54,413 nucleotides of DNA from Nostoc linckia FACHB-104 (GCF_014696615.1 NZ_JACJQJ010000056.1:1-54413); one strand, 5' to 3'; counted from the stretch's first letter, positions 1-7,612 are shown. The notes: a model not told the origin generated them from the sequence alone. Translations and numbers: made by a program.

Positions 1-235
1 AAGATTATCATTATTATTCAGCTACGATTTGAGTAGGCGATCGCTCTGTTGTTGGGCGATCGCATGTTCAATGAAATATTTTATTTTTACTCAGATATCT
101 AATAAAACAAAAGTTTTGAACCATAACATGGGTATTTAAACCATATTTTGAATTGAAAGTTTAAGTTAGAACAATTTTGTCAGGGATTTTTTGTGCAAGT
201 TTTGTCCAATTGTGTTTTTTCAACTCATTCTTTAG

Positions 236-369
236 TTATGATTCAGAATTTCAACTCTCACTCATAATTTGATTCAAAGTTTTAATTTGTGATTAGCGCG
301 AAAGCCTGAATTTTCGTTAACTCTTTTCTAATTTATGGATCAAAATTTTTCTCACATTATGATTCAAAG
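236..369. repeat. Imperfect direct repeats of a TTATGATTCAAAG-like unit
   Basis: Four related units lie upstream of the IscB gene: TTATGATTCAGAA at 236-248, AATTTGATTCAAAG at 266-279, TTTATGGATCAAAA at 332-345 and ATTATGATTCAAAG at 356-369. The second and fourth are both preceded by a CTCAC-containing stretch. The surrounding 1-340 is AT-rich and holds no convincing gene. The repeats could belong to the left end of the IscB-bearing element or be unrelated low-complexity DNA. Confidence 0.35.
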
Positions 370-495
370 CATAGCCAGCCCCAGGCTCTGAAACCAGATT
401 GTTAAAAGTCCGAGGAGGTTTAGGACTGTGCAATTTGGATAGTTACCGATCGTAAACATGAACGAGGCAAACTTTACCCGTAAGGAGATGCAGAA
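340..495 (+). ncRNA. Probable omega RNA (HEARO-type RNA) of IscB; 5' end uncertain
   Basis: IscB nucleases work with a structured non-coding RNA encoded just upstream of the gene, whose 3' end normally runs into the start of the ORF. Here the DNA between about 370 and 495 is less AT-rich than the flank and has local pairing. AGTCC at 407-411 pairs with GGACT at 423-427 around a purine-rich loop. A terminal hairpin at 472-485 sits over the Shine-Dalgarno region. No competing ORF is present. The RNA assignment comes from position next to an intact IscB plus these hairpins. The 5' boundary, and so the guide segment just upstream, cannot be fixed from one copy. Confidence 0.55.
472..485 (+). promoter_or_regulatory. 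Hairpin overlapping the iscB ribosome binding site
   Basis: The segment CTTTA-CCCG-TAAGG folds into a five-pair stem (one G-U pair) with a CCCG loop. Its 3' arm contains most of the Shine-Dalgarno sequence (taaggag, 481-487) that serves the ATG at 496. If this is the 3' end of the omega RNA, folding of that RNA would compete with translation of its own nuclease. Confidence 0.45.
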
Positions 496-1773
496 ATGCA
501 AATCAATTATGTTTTTCTTGTTGACACCAATAAACAACCATTAAACCCAATTCATCCCGCAAGAGCGCGAGAGTTACTTAACAAAAATAAAGCAGCAATT
601 TACCGACAATTTCCTTTCACTCTTGTGCTGCACAAGGCAATTGATAACCCAGTTGTTCGACTACTTACTCTTAAGCTTGACCCTGGTAGCAAAACTACAG
701 GGATAGCATTATTAGATGGGGAGAATGTTATTTGGGCAGCAGAACTACAACATAGGGGCTGGTCCATCAAGGACGCACTTAACAGCCGCCGCTCGTTACG
801 TAGATCCCGTCGTAGCCGCAAAACTCGTTACCGTATGGCTCGTTTTGATAACCGTAAGCGACCAGAAGGGTGGCTACCTCCTTCGTTGATGCATCGTGTT
901 CTCACTGTTGAAACTTGGGTAAAACGGCTTTGTCGCTACGCACCCATCGCTCAAACTGTTATGGAATTAGTCAAATTCGACACGCAAAAAATGCAAAACC
1001 CAGAGATTGATGGCATCGAATATCAGCAAGGACAACTCGCTGGTTACGAAGTCCGACAATATCTTCTAGAAAAGTGGGGGCGTAAATGTGTTTACTGTGA
1101 CAAAGAAGGCGTGCCACTTCAAATTGAACATATTCATCCAAAATCCAAAGGTGGTAGCAATCGTGTCAGCAATTTAGCTCTTAGCTGTAAACGATGCAAT
1201 CTTAAAAAAGGGACACAACTTGTTGATGAGTTTTTGAAAAAAGATGCAAAAAGATTAGAGAAAATTAAACAACAAGTCAAAAAACCATTAAAAGATGCTG
1301 CCGCTGTTAATGCGACTCGTTGGACACTTTTTCATACCCTAAAAGGTATTTTGCCAACAACAACAGGAACAGGTGCTCAAACAAAGTACAATCGAACTCT
1401 TTTTCAACTAGAAAAGCAACACTGGATTGACGCGGCTTGTATTGGCGACATTAAAGCAATTAAGTTGCTAACATTGCAGCCACTACTAATTAAAGCGAAT
1501 GGTTGGGGAACCAGACAAATGGCTGGTACAAACAAGTATGGCTTTCCTATCCGTCATCGTACTCGTCAATCGCTTCATTTTGGCTTTCAGACTGGCGATA
1601 TAGTTAAAGCTGTTGTGCTTTCAGGGAAGAAAGTGGGTCAGTACGTTGGTCGCGTATTATGTCGCGCCAGAGGCAGTTTTGACATCGTTACCAAGACCGG
1701 AAGAGTTGGAGACATCAATCATAGGTTTTGCAAACCCATTCACAAGAAGGACGGATATTCGTATGCTTTTTAA
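496..1773 (+). CDS. iscB: IscB RNA-guided HNH/RuvC endonuclease
   Basis: The 425-aa protein has the complete IscB layout. An N-terminal PLMP-type domain (about 1-55) precedes RuvC-I with the DPGSKTTGIAL motif (about 62-72). An arginine-rich bridge helix follows (about 98-120), then RuvC-II with a glutamate in VMELVKFD. The HNH domain has CVYC...IEHIHPKSKGG...CKRC (about 195-235), and RuvC-III carries HWIDAACIGD. IscB proteins, relatives of the Cas9 ancestor, cut double-stranded DNA guided by an omega RNA. The length is typical and no key residue appears lost, so it is probably active. The ATG at 496 has a good upstream taaggag. No TnpA transposase gene is next to it, so this is either a solo (domesticated or non-autonomous) copy or is mobilised in trans. 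Confidence 0.93.
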   Translation: MQINYVFLVDTNKQPLNPIHPARARELLNKNKAAIYRQFPFTLVLHKAIDNPVVRLLTLKLDPGSKTTGIALLDGENVIWAAELQHRGWSIKDALNSRRSLRRSRRSRKTRYRMARFDNRKRPEGWLPPSLMHRVLTVETWVKRLCRYAPIAQTVMELVKFDTQKMQNPEIDGIEYQQGQLAGYEVRQYLLEKWGRKCVYCDKEGVPLQIEHIHPKSKGGSNRVSNLALSCKRCNLKKGTQLVDEFLKKDAKRLEKIKQQVKKPLKDAAAVNATRWTLFHTLKGILPTTTGTGAQTKYNRTLFQLEKQHWIDAACIGDIKAIKLLTLQPLLIKANGWGTRQMAGTNKYGFPIRHRTRQSLHFGFQTGDIVKAVVLSGKKVGQYVGRVLCRARGSFDIVTKTGRVGDINHRFCKPIHKKDGYSYAF

Positions 1774-1853
1774 GAGAAATCTAGGCAGTTAAAATTGCCG
1801 ACGAGCTTCACCCCCATTTCTCAAGGCAGAGGCACGCGTCCTTTAATTTCTGG

Positions 1854-1869
1854 TGGTCTTTTAAGACCA
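1854..1869 (+). repeat. 7-bp inverted repeat downstream of iscB
   Basis: TGGTCTT-TT-AAGACCA is a perfect stem with a two-base loop, 80 bases after the iscB stop. IS200/IS605-family elements carry subterminal hairpins at their ends, so this may mark the right end of the element. It could equally be a weak terminator; a run of T does not follow. Confidence 0.35.
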
Positions 1870-1897
1870 ACGAAATTAATGCAAAGTGCATCTTATC

Positions 1898-3007
1898 ATG
1901 CCAGGAACTATCACATCAATCTCTTATCTCCAAAAACATCAATTAGATCCAAATCCAACCGCACATATCGAAACCAGCAGTCTGGAATATTTGCACGCTG
2001 CTTTCCTACTCTACGAATACAAAACCACCTACAGCAAGAAAGAATACCGAACCTTGCTTGATACATACGGTTGGGATAAAGGAAGCTCTGAGGAAAAACG
2101 AGCGCTCAAAATAGCGGAAAACTTCCAAGCATTTTTAACTTGTCCTCAACACCTAGCCGCAATTCCAGTAACAATACTTCTCAGATTGTGTTCTCTTCAA
2201 TACAAGCCAATTATCAGTCAGCTACAGGATTATCCAATTGGGGGATTGACCTGCAAACTGGTACTGGAGTTAATCGAAGAGAGGAAAGCCCTCCTTAAAA
2301 CCCAAAAGCAGGAACAACAAAAGCAGATATCAATCTGGCGCAGAACTCCAAAAGGCGATCGCTACTGTCAGTTCCCTCCTCAGTACGAAGAAGATCACCA
2401 AACAGGAGTACTCACACAGGAATTGATTGATGGATATGGACTACTTCCCCAGCAAATTCTACGCGCTGCGATCACAGATTATCACGCCAAAATCAAATCC
2501 CAAGAAAAAGAGCAGCCCCAGGAAGAGACTGCTGAATCTGAAGTGGTTGAGTCGAGTATGCTTCCACAATTAGAAACATCCCCAACAGAGAGCGAAAAAG
2601 CTATAGAAGTTAACTCTAGGCTAAAACAAAAGGAACAAACCAGCACCAGTAACGCTACAGAACAGCAGCCAGTTGGGGAAGAAGTATTAATGCTGGCAGA
2701 AAAACTCAAATCAGCTACCAATTATTATCAAATTAGAAGTGCTATATACAGGCATCTGGCTGTTAAAGATGAAGCTTGGAAGCAGCTTTCTCCAGAAGAT
2801 CAGTTAAGAATTGAAAAATTGTTTTCCCAGGAAGTATTAGCTCTCCAAACAGCCAGAAAAGCAGGTTTAATTATTGACTACTATGAGTTAGAAACTGGCT
2901 GGTTTCAAGTATTTATTGCAGGTGAAGATAAGCCTGTAAGCATTAGTAAATCAAATGTAATTAGTTGGGTACAAGAACAAGAAAGGCTCAACTGCGTAAC
3001 TACGTAA
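1898..3007 (+). CDS. Hypothetical protein, plasmid-type
   Basis: This soluble protein of about 369 aa has no recognised domain. The N-terminal half (about 20-150) is mostly helical, with a lysine/glutamine-rich helix near 125-145. A Glu/Ser/Thr/Gln-rich low-complexity linker spans about 195-260. The C-terminal part (about 265-365) looks folded again and may hold a small beta domain. I chose the ATG at 1898; an in-frame GTG at 1886 is an alternative, and neither has a strong ribosome binding site. The linker and lack of known homology resemble many cyanobacterial plasmid proteins. The gene starts about 30 bases after the hairpin that may end the IscB element. Confidence 0.7.
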   Translation: MPGTITSISYLQKHQLDPNPTAHIETSSLEYLHAAFLLYEYKTTYSKKEYRTLLDTYGWDKGSSEEKRALKIAENFQAFLTCPQHLAAIPVTILLRLCSLQYKPIISQLQDYPIGGLTCKLVLELIEERKALLKTQKQEQQKQISIWRRTPKGDRYCQFPPQYEEDHQTGVLTQELIDGYGLLPQQILRAAITDYHAKIKSQEKEQPQEETAESEVVESSMLPQLETSPTESEKAIEVNSRLKQKEQTSTSNATEQQPVGEEVLMLAEKLKSATNYYQIRSAIYRHLAVKDEAWKQLSPEDQLRIEKLFSQEVLALQTARKAGLIIDYYELETGWFQVFIAGEDKPVSISKSNVISWVQEQERLNCVTT

Positions 3008-3061
3008 ACCACCACAATCAGCTAACGCCTCAGTTTTCAAACTAATCCCAAAAAAGCATAT

Positions 3062-3394
3062 ATGGAATTGTCAGGAGAAATTCCCTCAATTCCTTGCTGC
3101 TACATGATTGAGCTATCTCGTCCGCTTGGGAACGAGAAACATCAAGCTCGTTACTACTTAGGTTCATGCGCGAACCTCAAGAAAAGATTTCAGCAGCATC
3201 TACAAGGATCTGGCGCAGCATTTACTCGTGCTGCGATAAAACGTGGCATCGAATTCAAGATTGTCCATGTGTGGGAAACCTCAAGTAAACAAGAAGCCCG
3301 TCAGCTTGAAATTCAACTTAAGCGATATAAAAACCATGCACAATTATTAAGGAGAGTGCAAAATGCCAAAACGAATTCGACAAAAACTAGGTAG
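3062..3394 (+). CDS. GIY-YIG family nuclease domain protein
   Basis: This 110-aa protein is little more than a GIY-YIG domain. The first beta strand carries CYMIELS (the GIY position) and the second ARYYLGSCANLKKRFQQH (the YIG position plus the arginine helix). EARQLEIQLKR supplies the conserved glutamate that binds the metal. Single-domain GIY-YIG proteins cut DNA, often as homing or repair-type nucleases; the target here is unknown. A partly diverged GIY motif leaves activity uncertain. The 3' end overlaps the next small ORF by 32 bases. Confidence 0.75.
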   Translation: MELSGEIPSIPCCYMIELSRPLGNEKHQARYYLGSCANLKKRFQQHLQGSGAAFTRAAIKRGIEFKIVHVWETSSKQEARQLEIQLKRYKNHAQLLRRVQNAKTNSTKTR

Positions 3395-3656
3395 ATACCA
3401 TTTGAGTCGTAAGTTACGTGGGAAAGTTTTGCTATCAAAGGTTACAAGCTTTAGTTGCTATCAACAAAACTATCAAGAAAAAACCTGTACAACTGCAAGG
3501 AAATTCATTCGCAATAACAATATTCAACCACCATGCGTTATCTCGGTACTCAAGATATCGGGTAGCGAAGAGAAATTTTTCTTATCAAACAATGGATTGT
3601 TTAGTTATAAATATGCAATTGAAAATCACAAATTATTTTCACCAGAAATAGCGTAA
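3363..3656 (+). CDS. Small overlapping ORF, frame ambiguous
   Basis: A possible 97-aa basic protein starts at an ATG preceded by aggagag, overlapping the end of the GIY-YIG gene. A second frame of the same strand (ATG 3418 to stop 3651, 77 aa) runs through nearly the same DNA. It reads more like a protein, with a stretch NHHALSRYSRY and fewer cysteines. Either one frame is noise, or a single-base shift near 3420 has split one gene. No family is recognised for either reading. Confidence 0.4.
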   Translation: MPKRIRQKLGRYHLSRKLRGKVLLSKVTSFSCYQQNYQEKTCTTARKFIRNNNIQPPCVISVLKISGSEEKFFLSNNGLFSYKYAIENHKLFSPEIA

Positions 3657-3694
3657 ATTGCTAATTAAAATTGACTAGAATCTGAATCTATTAC

Positions 3695-3716
3695 AGCCTG
3701 TCAAATATGACAGGCT
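3695..3716. terminator. Perfect 9-bp hairpin between convergent genes
   Basis: AGCCTGTCA-AATA-TGACAGGCT forms a perfect nine-pair stem with a four-base loop. It lies between the rightward small ORF ending at 3656 and the leftward metallopeptidase gene ending at 3844, where a shared terminator would be expected. On the + strand it is followed by AAAA rather than T, so it is not a classical rho-independent terminator. Confidence 0.5.
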
Positions 3717-3843
3717 AAAAATCAATAAGGCTTACTCGACCAAGTTCATAAATATAGATGACAGTATTATTAATTTTTTATTTTATATAAAATTTTTAAT
3801 TGATGATTACCAGGATTTTATTAATTTTTGCACTTAAGCTAAT

Positions 3844-4425
3844 TCAACTAGCTCTCCAACGAGAAGAAATTCTTTTTCGCGCTCCAGTAACATTAATACG
3901 CATATTGATCACTTCCTTACTAGCACGGTAATATTCAACAGCCTCATCTATTGTCATTGCGGTTTTAACAATATGGAGGGCAGCTTCTTCTGAAATTAAA
4001 AGTGCTGGGCCTAACCAGTTTGCTTCATCTTCATATTCTTGGTTAAAATTCCGGCATCCGCATTCGTTGAAGACTTCATCTGGCTGGTGTTGAAGTATGC
4101 CATGACTTAACTCGTGAGAGACATTGGAAGCCTGACGTAGAAGGCTGTGAGCGTCATTGTGAACAATTATTCTTTGTGTGCCATAAAACACTGTTATCGC
4201 AGAAAAACTTTTTGTCTCTTTTTCTGTGAGATAGCGAACCTCGTCAGGAATTTTATTTTGAAATTCCGACAGAGGAACAATAGGAATTGCTAAATGTTCA
4301 GCAAGCTGCCAAGGGCATAAGGGATCATGTGGTTTTAGACCAAGCTCTGCCCGAAACTCCCTGGAATAAGCACTTGCCTCCTTCTTAAAGCCACGACGGA
4401 ACTGCGCCTTATTTGGCATAAGCAT
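3844..4425 (-). CDS. ImmA/IrrE family metallo-endopeptidase
   Basis: The 193-aa protein carries the zinc-peptidase motif HELSH (HExxH) within SHELSHGILQH at about 105-115. EDEANWLGPALLIS downstream has the third ligand region typical of ImmA/IrrE proteins. Family members cleave a partner HTH repressor when a signal such as DNA damage is sensed. The gene follows a HTH regulator on the same strand with a gap of about 35 bases, and the start at 4425 has a strong aaggaggt. The pair is divergent from the ubiquitin-like operon, so it probably controls that operon. Confidence 0.88.
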   Translation of the reverse strand: MLMPNKAQFRRGFKKEASAYSREFRAELGLKPHDPLCPWQLAEHLAIPIVPLSEFQNKIPDEVRYLTEKETKSFSAITVFYGTQRIIVHNDAHSLLRQASNVSHELSHGILQHQPDEVFNECGCRNFNQEYEDEANWLGPALLISEEAALHIVKTAMTIDEAVEYYRASKEVINMRINVTGARKRISSRWRAS

Positions 4426-4460
4426 TTACCTCCTTCCTCAAACCACAGCGTAATGTCATC

Positions 4461-4817
4461 TTATTGATCCTTGCGAAGTTTCTCGTAAGCAGCTTTGATG
4501 ACGGCTTCCATTGCAGATGCAGCTTCTGGCGTTAAATGAGGGTCTGCACGCAAATATGCTGTAATTTTAGCAAGTGGTTCGGATTCGGTTGGAGTATCCT
4601 GTTCGCGCTTGATGAAGGAGTCTGCGTTCAGCCCAGACCATGCTAACAGAGCTGCCATACTGTCTACATCTGGTCGTCTACCTTGCGCGATCCGAGTCAA
4701 AGTGGACGCACTAACGCCAGATTTTTCGGCAACTTGTTTCCAAGTCAAACGCTTAGACAGCCTCTGACTGTCCAATGCTGCGTAAAAGGCTTCAACATCA
4801 AACTGTCCTTTTGCCAT
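4461..4817 (-). CDS. XRE-type helix-turn-helix regulator
   Basis: In this 118-aa protein, residues about 15-70 match an XRE/Cro HTH: TWKQVAEKSGVSASTLTRIAQG, then a helix containing VDSMAALLAWSGLN. The rest is a short helical tail. The start at 4817 has ggaggt at the right distance. It is the first gene of a leftward pair with an ImmA/IrrE peptidase, a known repressor/anti-repressor arrangement. Its promoter region is shared with the ubiquitin-like operon and contains several inverted TGAAAT/ATTTCA half-sites, so it probably represses both directions. Confidence 0.87.
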   Translation of the reverse strand: MAKGQFDVEAFYAALDSQRLSKRLTWKQVAEKSGVSASTLTRIAQGRRPDVDSMAALLAWSGLNADSFIKREQDTPTESEPLAKITAYLRADPHLTPEAASAMEAVIKAAYEKLRKDQ

Positions 4818-4826
4818 TTTACCTCC

Positions 4827-4890
4827 AATTTCACTCTTGCAATTTTACATCAGGTGTGCAATATAATGGATGAAATTTCATAAGTGAAAT
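4827..4890. promoter_or_regulatory. Divergent promoter/operator region with TGAAAT half-sites
   Basis: Between the two divergent units lie ATTTCACT (4828-4835), a perfect palindrome TGAAATTTCA (4871-4880) and AGTGAAAT (4883-4890). The first and last are exact inverted copies. A TATAAT -10 box sits at 4862-4867 with TTGCAA at 4837-4842 (19-base spacing), pointing right. The palindrome overlaps the expected transcription start, which is where a repressor would act. The HTH protein encoded leftward is the natural candidate. Confidence 0.55.
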
Positions 4891-5441
4891 CGAAAGTCAA
4901 ATTTGCAACTAAAACTATGACTAACAATACAGTGGTTGAGGAAATTGAACTGGAAGCGTGGGTCAAGCAGCACGGATCTGTACAACCACCGCTTGCAAAA
5001 CACTACTTGGTGCGGATTGATGACCGAAGTTACAAAGTAGACGACCCCGTGATTACAGGAGGGCAGCTGCTTGATAAAGCAAGCAAGAGACCCGTGGATG
5101 AGTACCTCATCTTCCAAGTGCTACATAACGGTCAGTTGGAAGAAATCCGCCTTGATGAAACGATTGAACTCAGAAAGCCCGGTATCGAGCGATTCATTAC
5201 TTGGCGTAGCGATCGCTCTTTCCGTTTTGTTATCGACGGTCGGCGATTTGAGTGGGGCGCGCCAATTATCACAGGGTTAAAGCTGAAGGAACTTGCAGGT
5301 GTTGACCCTAAATCGTATGGAGTTTGGCTGGAAGTACGCGGTGCGGAAGACCGCCCAATTGCTGATAACGAATCTGTTGATTTACAAGCACCAGGAGTCG
5401 AGCGATTCTTCACTGGTAAAAAGACTACAACGGAGGGTTAA
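4884..5441 (+). CDS. Tandem ubiquitin-like (multiubiquitin) protein
   Basis: The 185-aa protein has two successive beta-grasp ubiquitin-like units. The first spans about 40-105 (HYLVRIDDRSYKVDD... ending KPGIERFIT) and the second about 110-178 (FRFVIDGRRFEWGAP... ending APGVERFFTGKK). Both share the PGxERFxT signature of the multiubiquitin family. The chain ends in a single glycine (TTTEG-stop), so it could be activated without processing. It contains no cysteine. It is the likely modifier of the operon: activated by the E1, passed through the E2-like protein, and attached to targets. The start is uncertain: GTG at 4884 lies only about 10 bases past the predicted transcription start, and ATG at 4917 would also leave both domains intact. 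The stop lies 3 bases before the E2 start. Confidence 0.85.
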   Translation: MKSKVKFATKTMTNNTVVEEIELEAWVKQHGSVQPPLAKHYLVRIDDRSYKVDDPVITGGQLLDKASKRPVDEYLIFQVLHNGQLEEIRLDETIELRKPGIERFITWRSDRSFRFVIDGRRFEWGAPIITGLKLKELAGVDPKSYGVWLEVRGAEDRPIADNESVDLQAPGVERFFTGKKTTTEG

Positions 5442-5444
5442 GTA

Positions 5445-5825
5445 ATGAGCTTTTTACCCCCAAACGATCGCCAATACCTGGAAAACAGGGGTTTACCTTT
5501 TGAAGAGGTGATAGATGCCAGTCAGAAAGGTGTTATTTTACGAGAATTTCAGTTACCACTTGGCCGTTTTGATACTGAACAGGCAGATATCTTAATTCTC
5601 TTGCCAAGCGGATACCCGGATGCACCCCCCGATATGTTTTACCTGCTGCCGTGGGTAAAGCTGGTACAGGGTGCAAAATACCCAAAGGCAGCTGACCAAG
5701 CACACCAATTTAATAGTCAGAAATGGCAACGATGGTCGAGACATAACAATGAGTGGCGACCTGGTACAGATGGCATATGGACAATGCTCAAACGGATTGA
5801 AAATGCTTTGGAGGTGGCTGCTTGA
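5445..5825 (+). CDS. Prokaryotic E2-like protein (Prok-E2_E type), cysteine-free
   Basis: The 126-aa protein matches the E2 fold family found beside multiubiquitin genes: a strand containing ADILILLPSGYPDAPPDMFYLLP, then a C-terminal QRWSRHNNEWRPGTDGI region with the family's conserved histidine and tryptophans. The whole sequence has no cysteine, so the canonical E2-ubiquitin thioester cannot form on it. It might use another residue, form an oxyester, or act as a scaffold. It starts with a ggaggg ribosome binding site inside the end of the Ubl gene, and its stop overlaps the TTG start of the E1 gene by four bases. This is tight coupling. Confidence 0.8.
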   Translation: MSFLPPNDRQYLENRGLPFEEVIDASQKGVILREFQLPLGRFDTEQADILILLPSGYPDAPPDMFYLLPWVKLVQGAKYPKAADQAHQFNSQKWQRWSRHNNEWRPGTDGIWTMLKRIENALEVAA

Positions 5826-7249
5826 TTACTGCAAGCTTAACATTGCAAGAGCAACACTCAAATTACATACGAGAAGTGCTGTTAACCACAGATGGTAAAG
5901 AACGAGCAGCCTATGTCTTGTGTGGAAAGGCCGTTATCAATGCCGACCCTTGGGATGGACAGCGGCACCAAAAATTCATTTCATATGAAGTAATACCAGT
6001 GCCAGAGGATGAAATTGTTTCTTTCTCTGCCAAACACATTACCTGGAAAACAGATTCTTTTGTTCGGGCATTGCAAGTGGCACAAGCAAAGAACCTGACG
6101 GTAGCTGTTTTCCACAGCCACCCAGAAGGTTTGGGAGAATTCTCTATCCAGGATGATACTAACGAACCAGACTTAATTCAACTGGCACAAAACCGCAACG
6201 GCTCAGATACACAGATTTTGAGTGTGATCTTAACACCAGATGGAAATTTGATTGGTCGCATCTGGGTTAGTTCGCAGGAAGTTATTTCCTTACGGATGAT
6301 TTGTGTTATTGGGCAGAAAATCCGTTTGCATTATCCAAACCGAGGGCTGGGGGTTTCTCCTCCAGCATTCCAGAGGCAGGCTTTAGCTTTTGGGGAGGCC
6401 CTCAATCAAGACTTATCGATGTTGCGTGTTGGGGTTGTTGGTTGCGGTGGTACAGGAAGTGCGATCGCCATGTTGCTGCCAAAGATGGGTATTCGCAAAA
6501 TTGCACTTTTTGATAAAGACATTGTTGAGGATACAAACCTAAATCGGCTACATGGTGCGCGTCAGCCAGATGCTGATGCAATGAGTCCCAAAGTTAAAGT
6601 TGTGGCTAAATTACTTGTGGAACTTGGACTTGGTGTTGAAGTAAAGACCTATCAAGCCTGGATTGGAGAAGCAGACTGCCGCGCTCCCCTGAAAGCTTGT
6701 GACGTAATTTTTAGTTGTACCGATGACCACGCAGGTCGTCTAATGCTAAATAGGTTTGCTTACTACTATGCAACACCTGTGTTTGATATGGGTTTAGCAA
6801 TTGAAGTTTCTCAAGAAAAAACGCCTAAATTTCAGGCTTTGGATGGTCGTGTTACTGTGCTTGTACCTGCATCAGAACACACCTGTTTATTGTGTCGTGA
6901 GGTTATAAATCCTGTTGCTGCAAGGGATGAAGCGTTGAAACGCACTAATCCTGATGAGTATGAACGCCGAAAGGCAGAAGCTTACGTTATTGGAGAAGGA
7001 AACCCCAGCCCTGCCGTTGTTTTATTTACAACGGAGGTAGCAATTATGGCTATGGAAGAATTTGTCCACCGCCTTCAGGGTTTTCGTGGTGAAGATGGTG
7101 CTGCCGCTCATAGGGTTCGTAAATTCCATCTCATTACTGACCGTAAACCAGCAGCAATTTCCAATCCCCATTGCCCAGTTTGCGGGGCAGTGGCTTCTCA
7201 GTGGTGGGGTAGAGGAGATGTCATACCTTTTCTCAATCTGGTGGAGTAA
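5822..7249 (+). CDS. JAB (JAMM peptidase)-E1 (ThiF-like) fusion protein
   Basis: The protein has 475 aa. The N-terminal JAB domain (about 1-170) has a complete JAMM zinc motif: H98-S-H100, seven residues, S108, two residues, D111. The E1 adenylation domain (about 185-450) has the nucleotide loop GCGGTG at 207-212, a DKDIVEDTNLNR motif, the lysine of MSPKVK and the aspartates of SCTDDHAGR. Zinc pairs C355/C358 and C451/C454 are present, and no cysteine lies between those pairs, where a thioester cysteine would usually be sought. JAMM proteases process or remove Ubl proteins; E1 enzymes adenylate the Ubl C-terminus. The TTG start overlaps the E2 stop and has GGAGGTG upstream. One chain carries both conjugating and deconjugating activities. 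Confidence 0.9.
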   Translation: MITASLTLQEQHSNYIREVLLTTDGKERAAYVLCGKAVINADPWDGQRHQKFISYEVIPVPEDEIVSFSAKHITWKTDSFVRALQVAQAKNLTVAVFHSHPEGLGEFSIQDDTNEPDLIQLAQNRNGSDTQILSVILTPDGNLIGRIWVSSQEVISLRMICVIGQKIRLHYPNRGLGVSPPAFQRQALAFGEALNQDLSMLRVGVVGCGGTGSAIAMLLPKMGIRKIALFDKDIVEDTNLNRLHGARQPDADAMSPKVKVVAKLLVELGLGVEVKTYQAWIGEADCRAPLKACDVIFSCTDDHAGRLMLNRFAYYYATPVFDMGLAIEVSQEKTPKFQALDGRVTVLVPASEHTCLLCREVINPVAARDEALKRTNPDEYERRKAEAYVIGEGNPSPAVVLFTTEVAIMAMEEFVHRLQGFRGEDGAAAHRVRKFHLITDRKPAAISNPHCPVCGAVASQWWGRGDVIPFLNLVE

Positions 7250-7252
7250 GCG

Positions 7253-7612
7253 ATGTTTTTTCGCGGTGTAGTTAGACAGTTACTAATCTGGCTGCGTTTC
7301 ATTCGTCAGCCAGACTTATCAGCCAGGATAGTTCCAGTACATCCTGCACCTGAGAATATAAAACCAGGAGAAATTTTAGTTGTTGGTGATGCTGAATATC
7401 AGAAATGGGCTTGTTTTCGTTGCCCTGGAGGATGTGGTGAAAGTATTTTACTGTCCCTGAATCAAAAACGGCATCCTTGCTGGGCGATCGCAATTGATTC
7501 GTTGGGGCGACCAACACTTAATCCTTCTGTTAGGCAGCTTAACGAATGCCACTGCCACTTTTGGGTACGTCAGGGAATTGTTAAATGGTGTCCTGATTCG
7601 GGGAAAGAATGA
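7253..7612 (+). CDS. DUF6527-like cysteine-rich protein of the Ubl operon
   Basis: This 119-aa protein has a hydrophobic or basic N-terminal 20 residues. A compact domain follows, with cysteine/histidine groups at WACFRCPGGCGES, HPCWAI, NECHCHFW and KWCPDSG, consistent with zinc binding. Proteins of this type (DUF6527) are known to sit at the end of multiubiquitin operons; their role is not established. A target-recognition or E3-like part is a possible inference. The gene begins three bases after the E1 stop, so it belongs to the same transcript. Confidence 0.75.
   Translation: MFFRGVVRQLLIWLRFIRQPDLSARIVPVHPAPENIKPGEILVVGDAEYQKWACFRCPGGCGESILLSLNQKRHPCWAIAIDSLGRPTLNPSVRQLNECHCHFWVRQGIVKWCPDSGKE

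Noticed and set aside
600-821. Minus-strand reading inside the IscB gene
   Set aside because: It overlaps a clear nuclease gene and reads as low-complexity arginine/serine-rich shadow of the bridge-helix region.
1795-2061. Short reading between iscB and the next gene
   Set aside because: It lacks a ribosome binding site and overlaps the start of the better-supported gene at 1898.
5445-5825. Degenerate, inactive E2 relic
   Set aside because: The family residues (tryptophans, histidine, PGY/PPD core) are retained and the gene is tightly coupled, so the missing cysteine is more likely a family property than decay.
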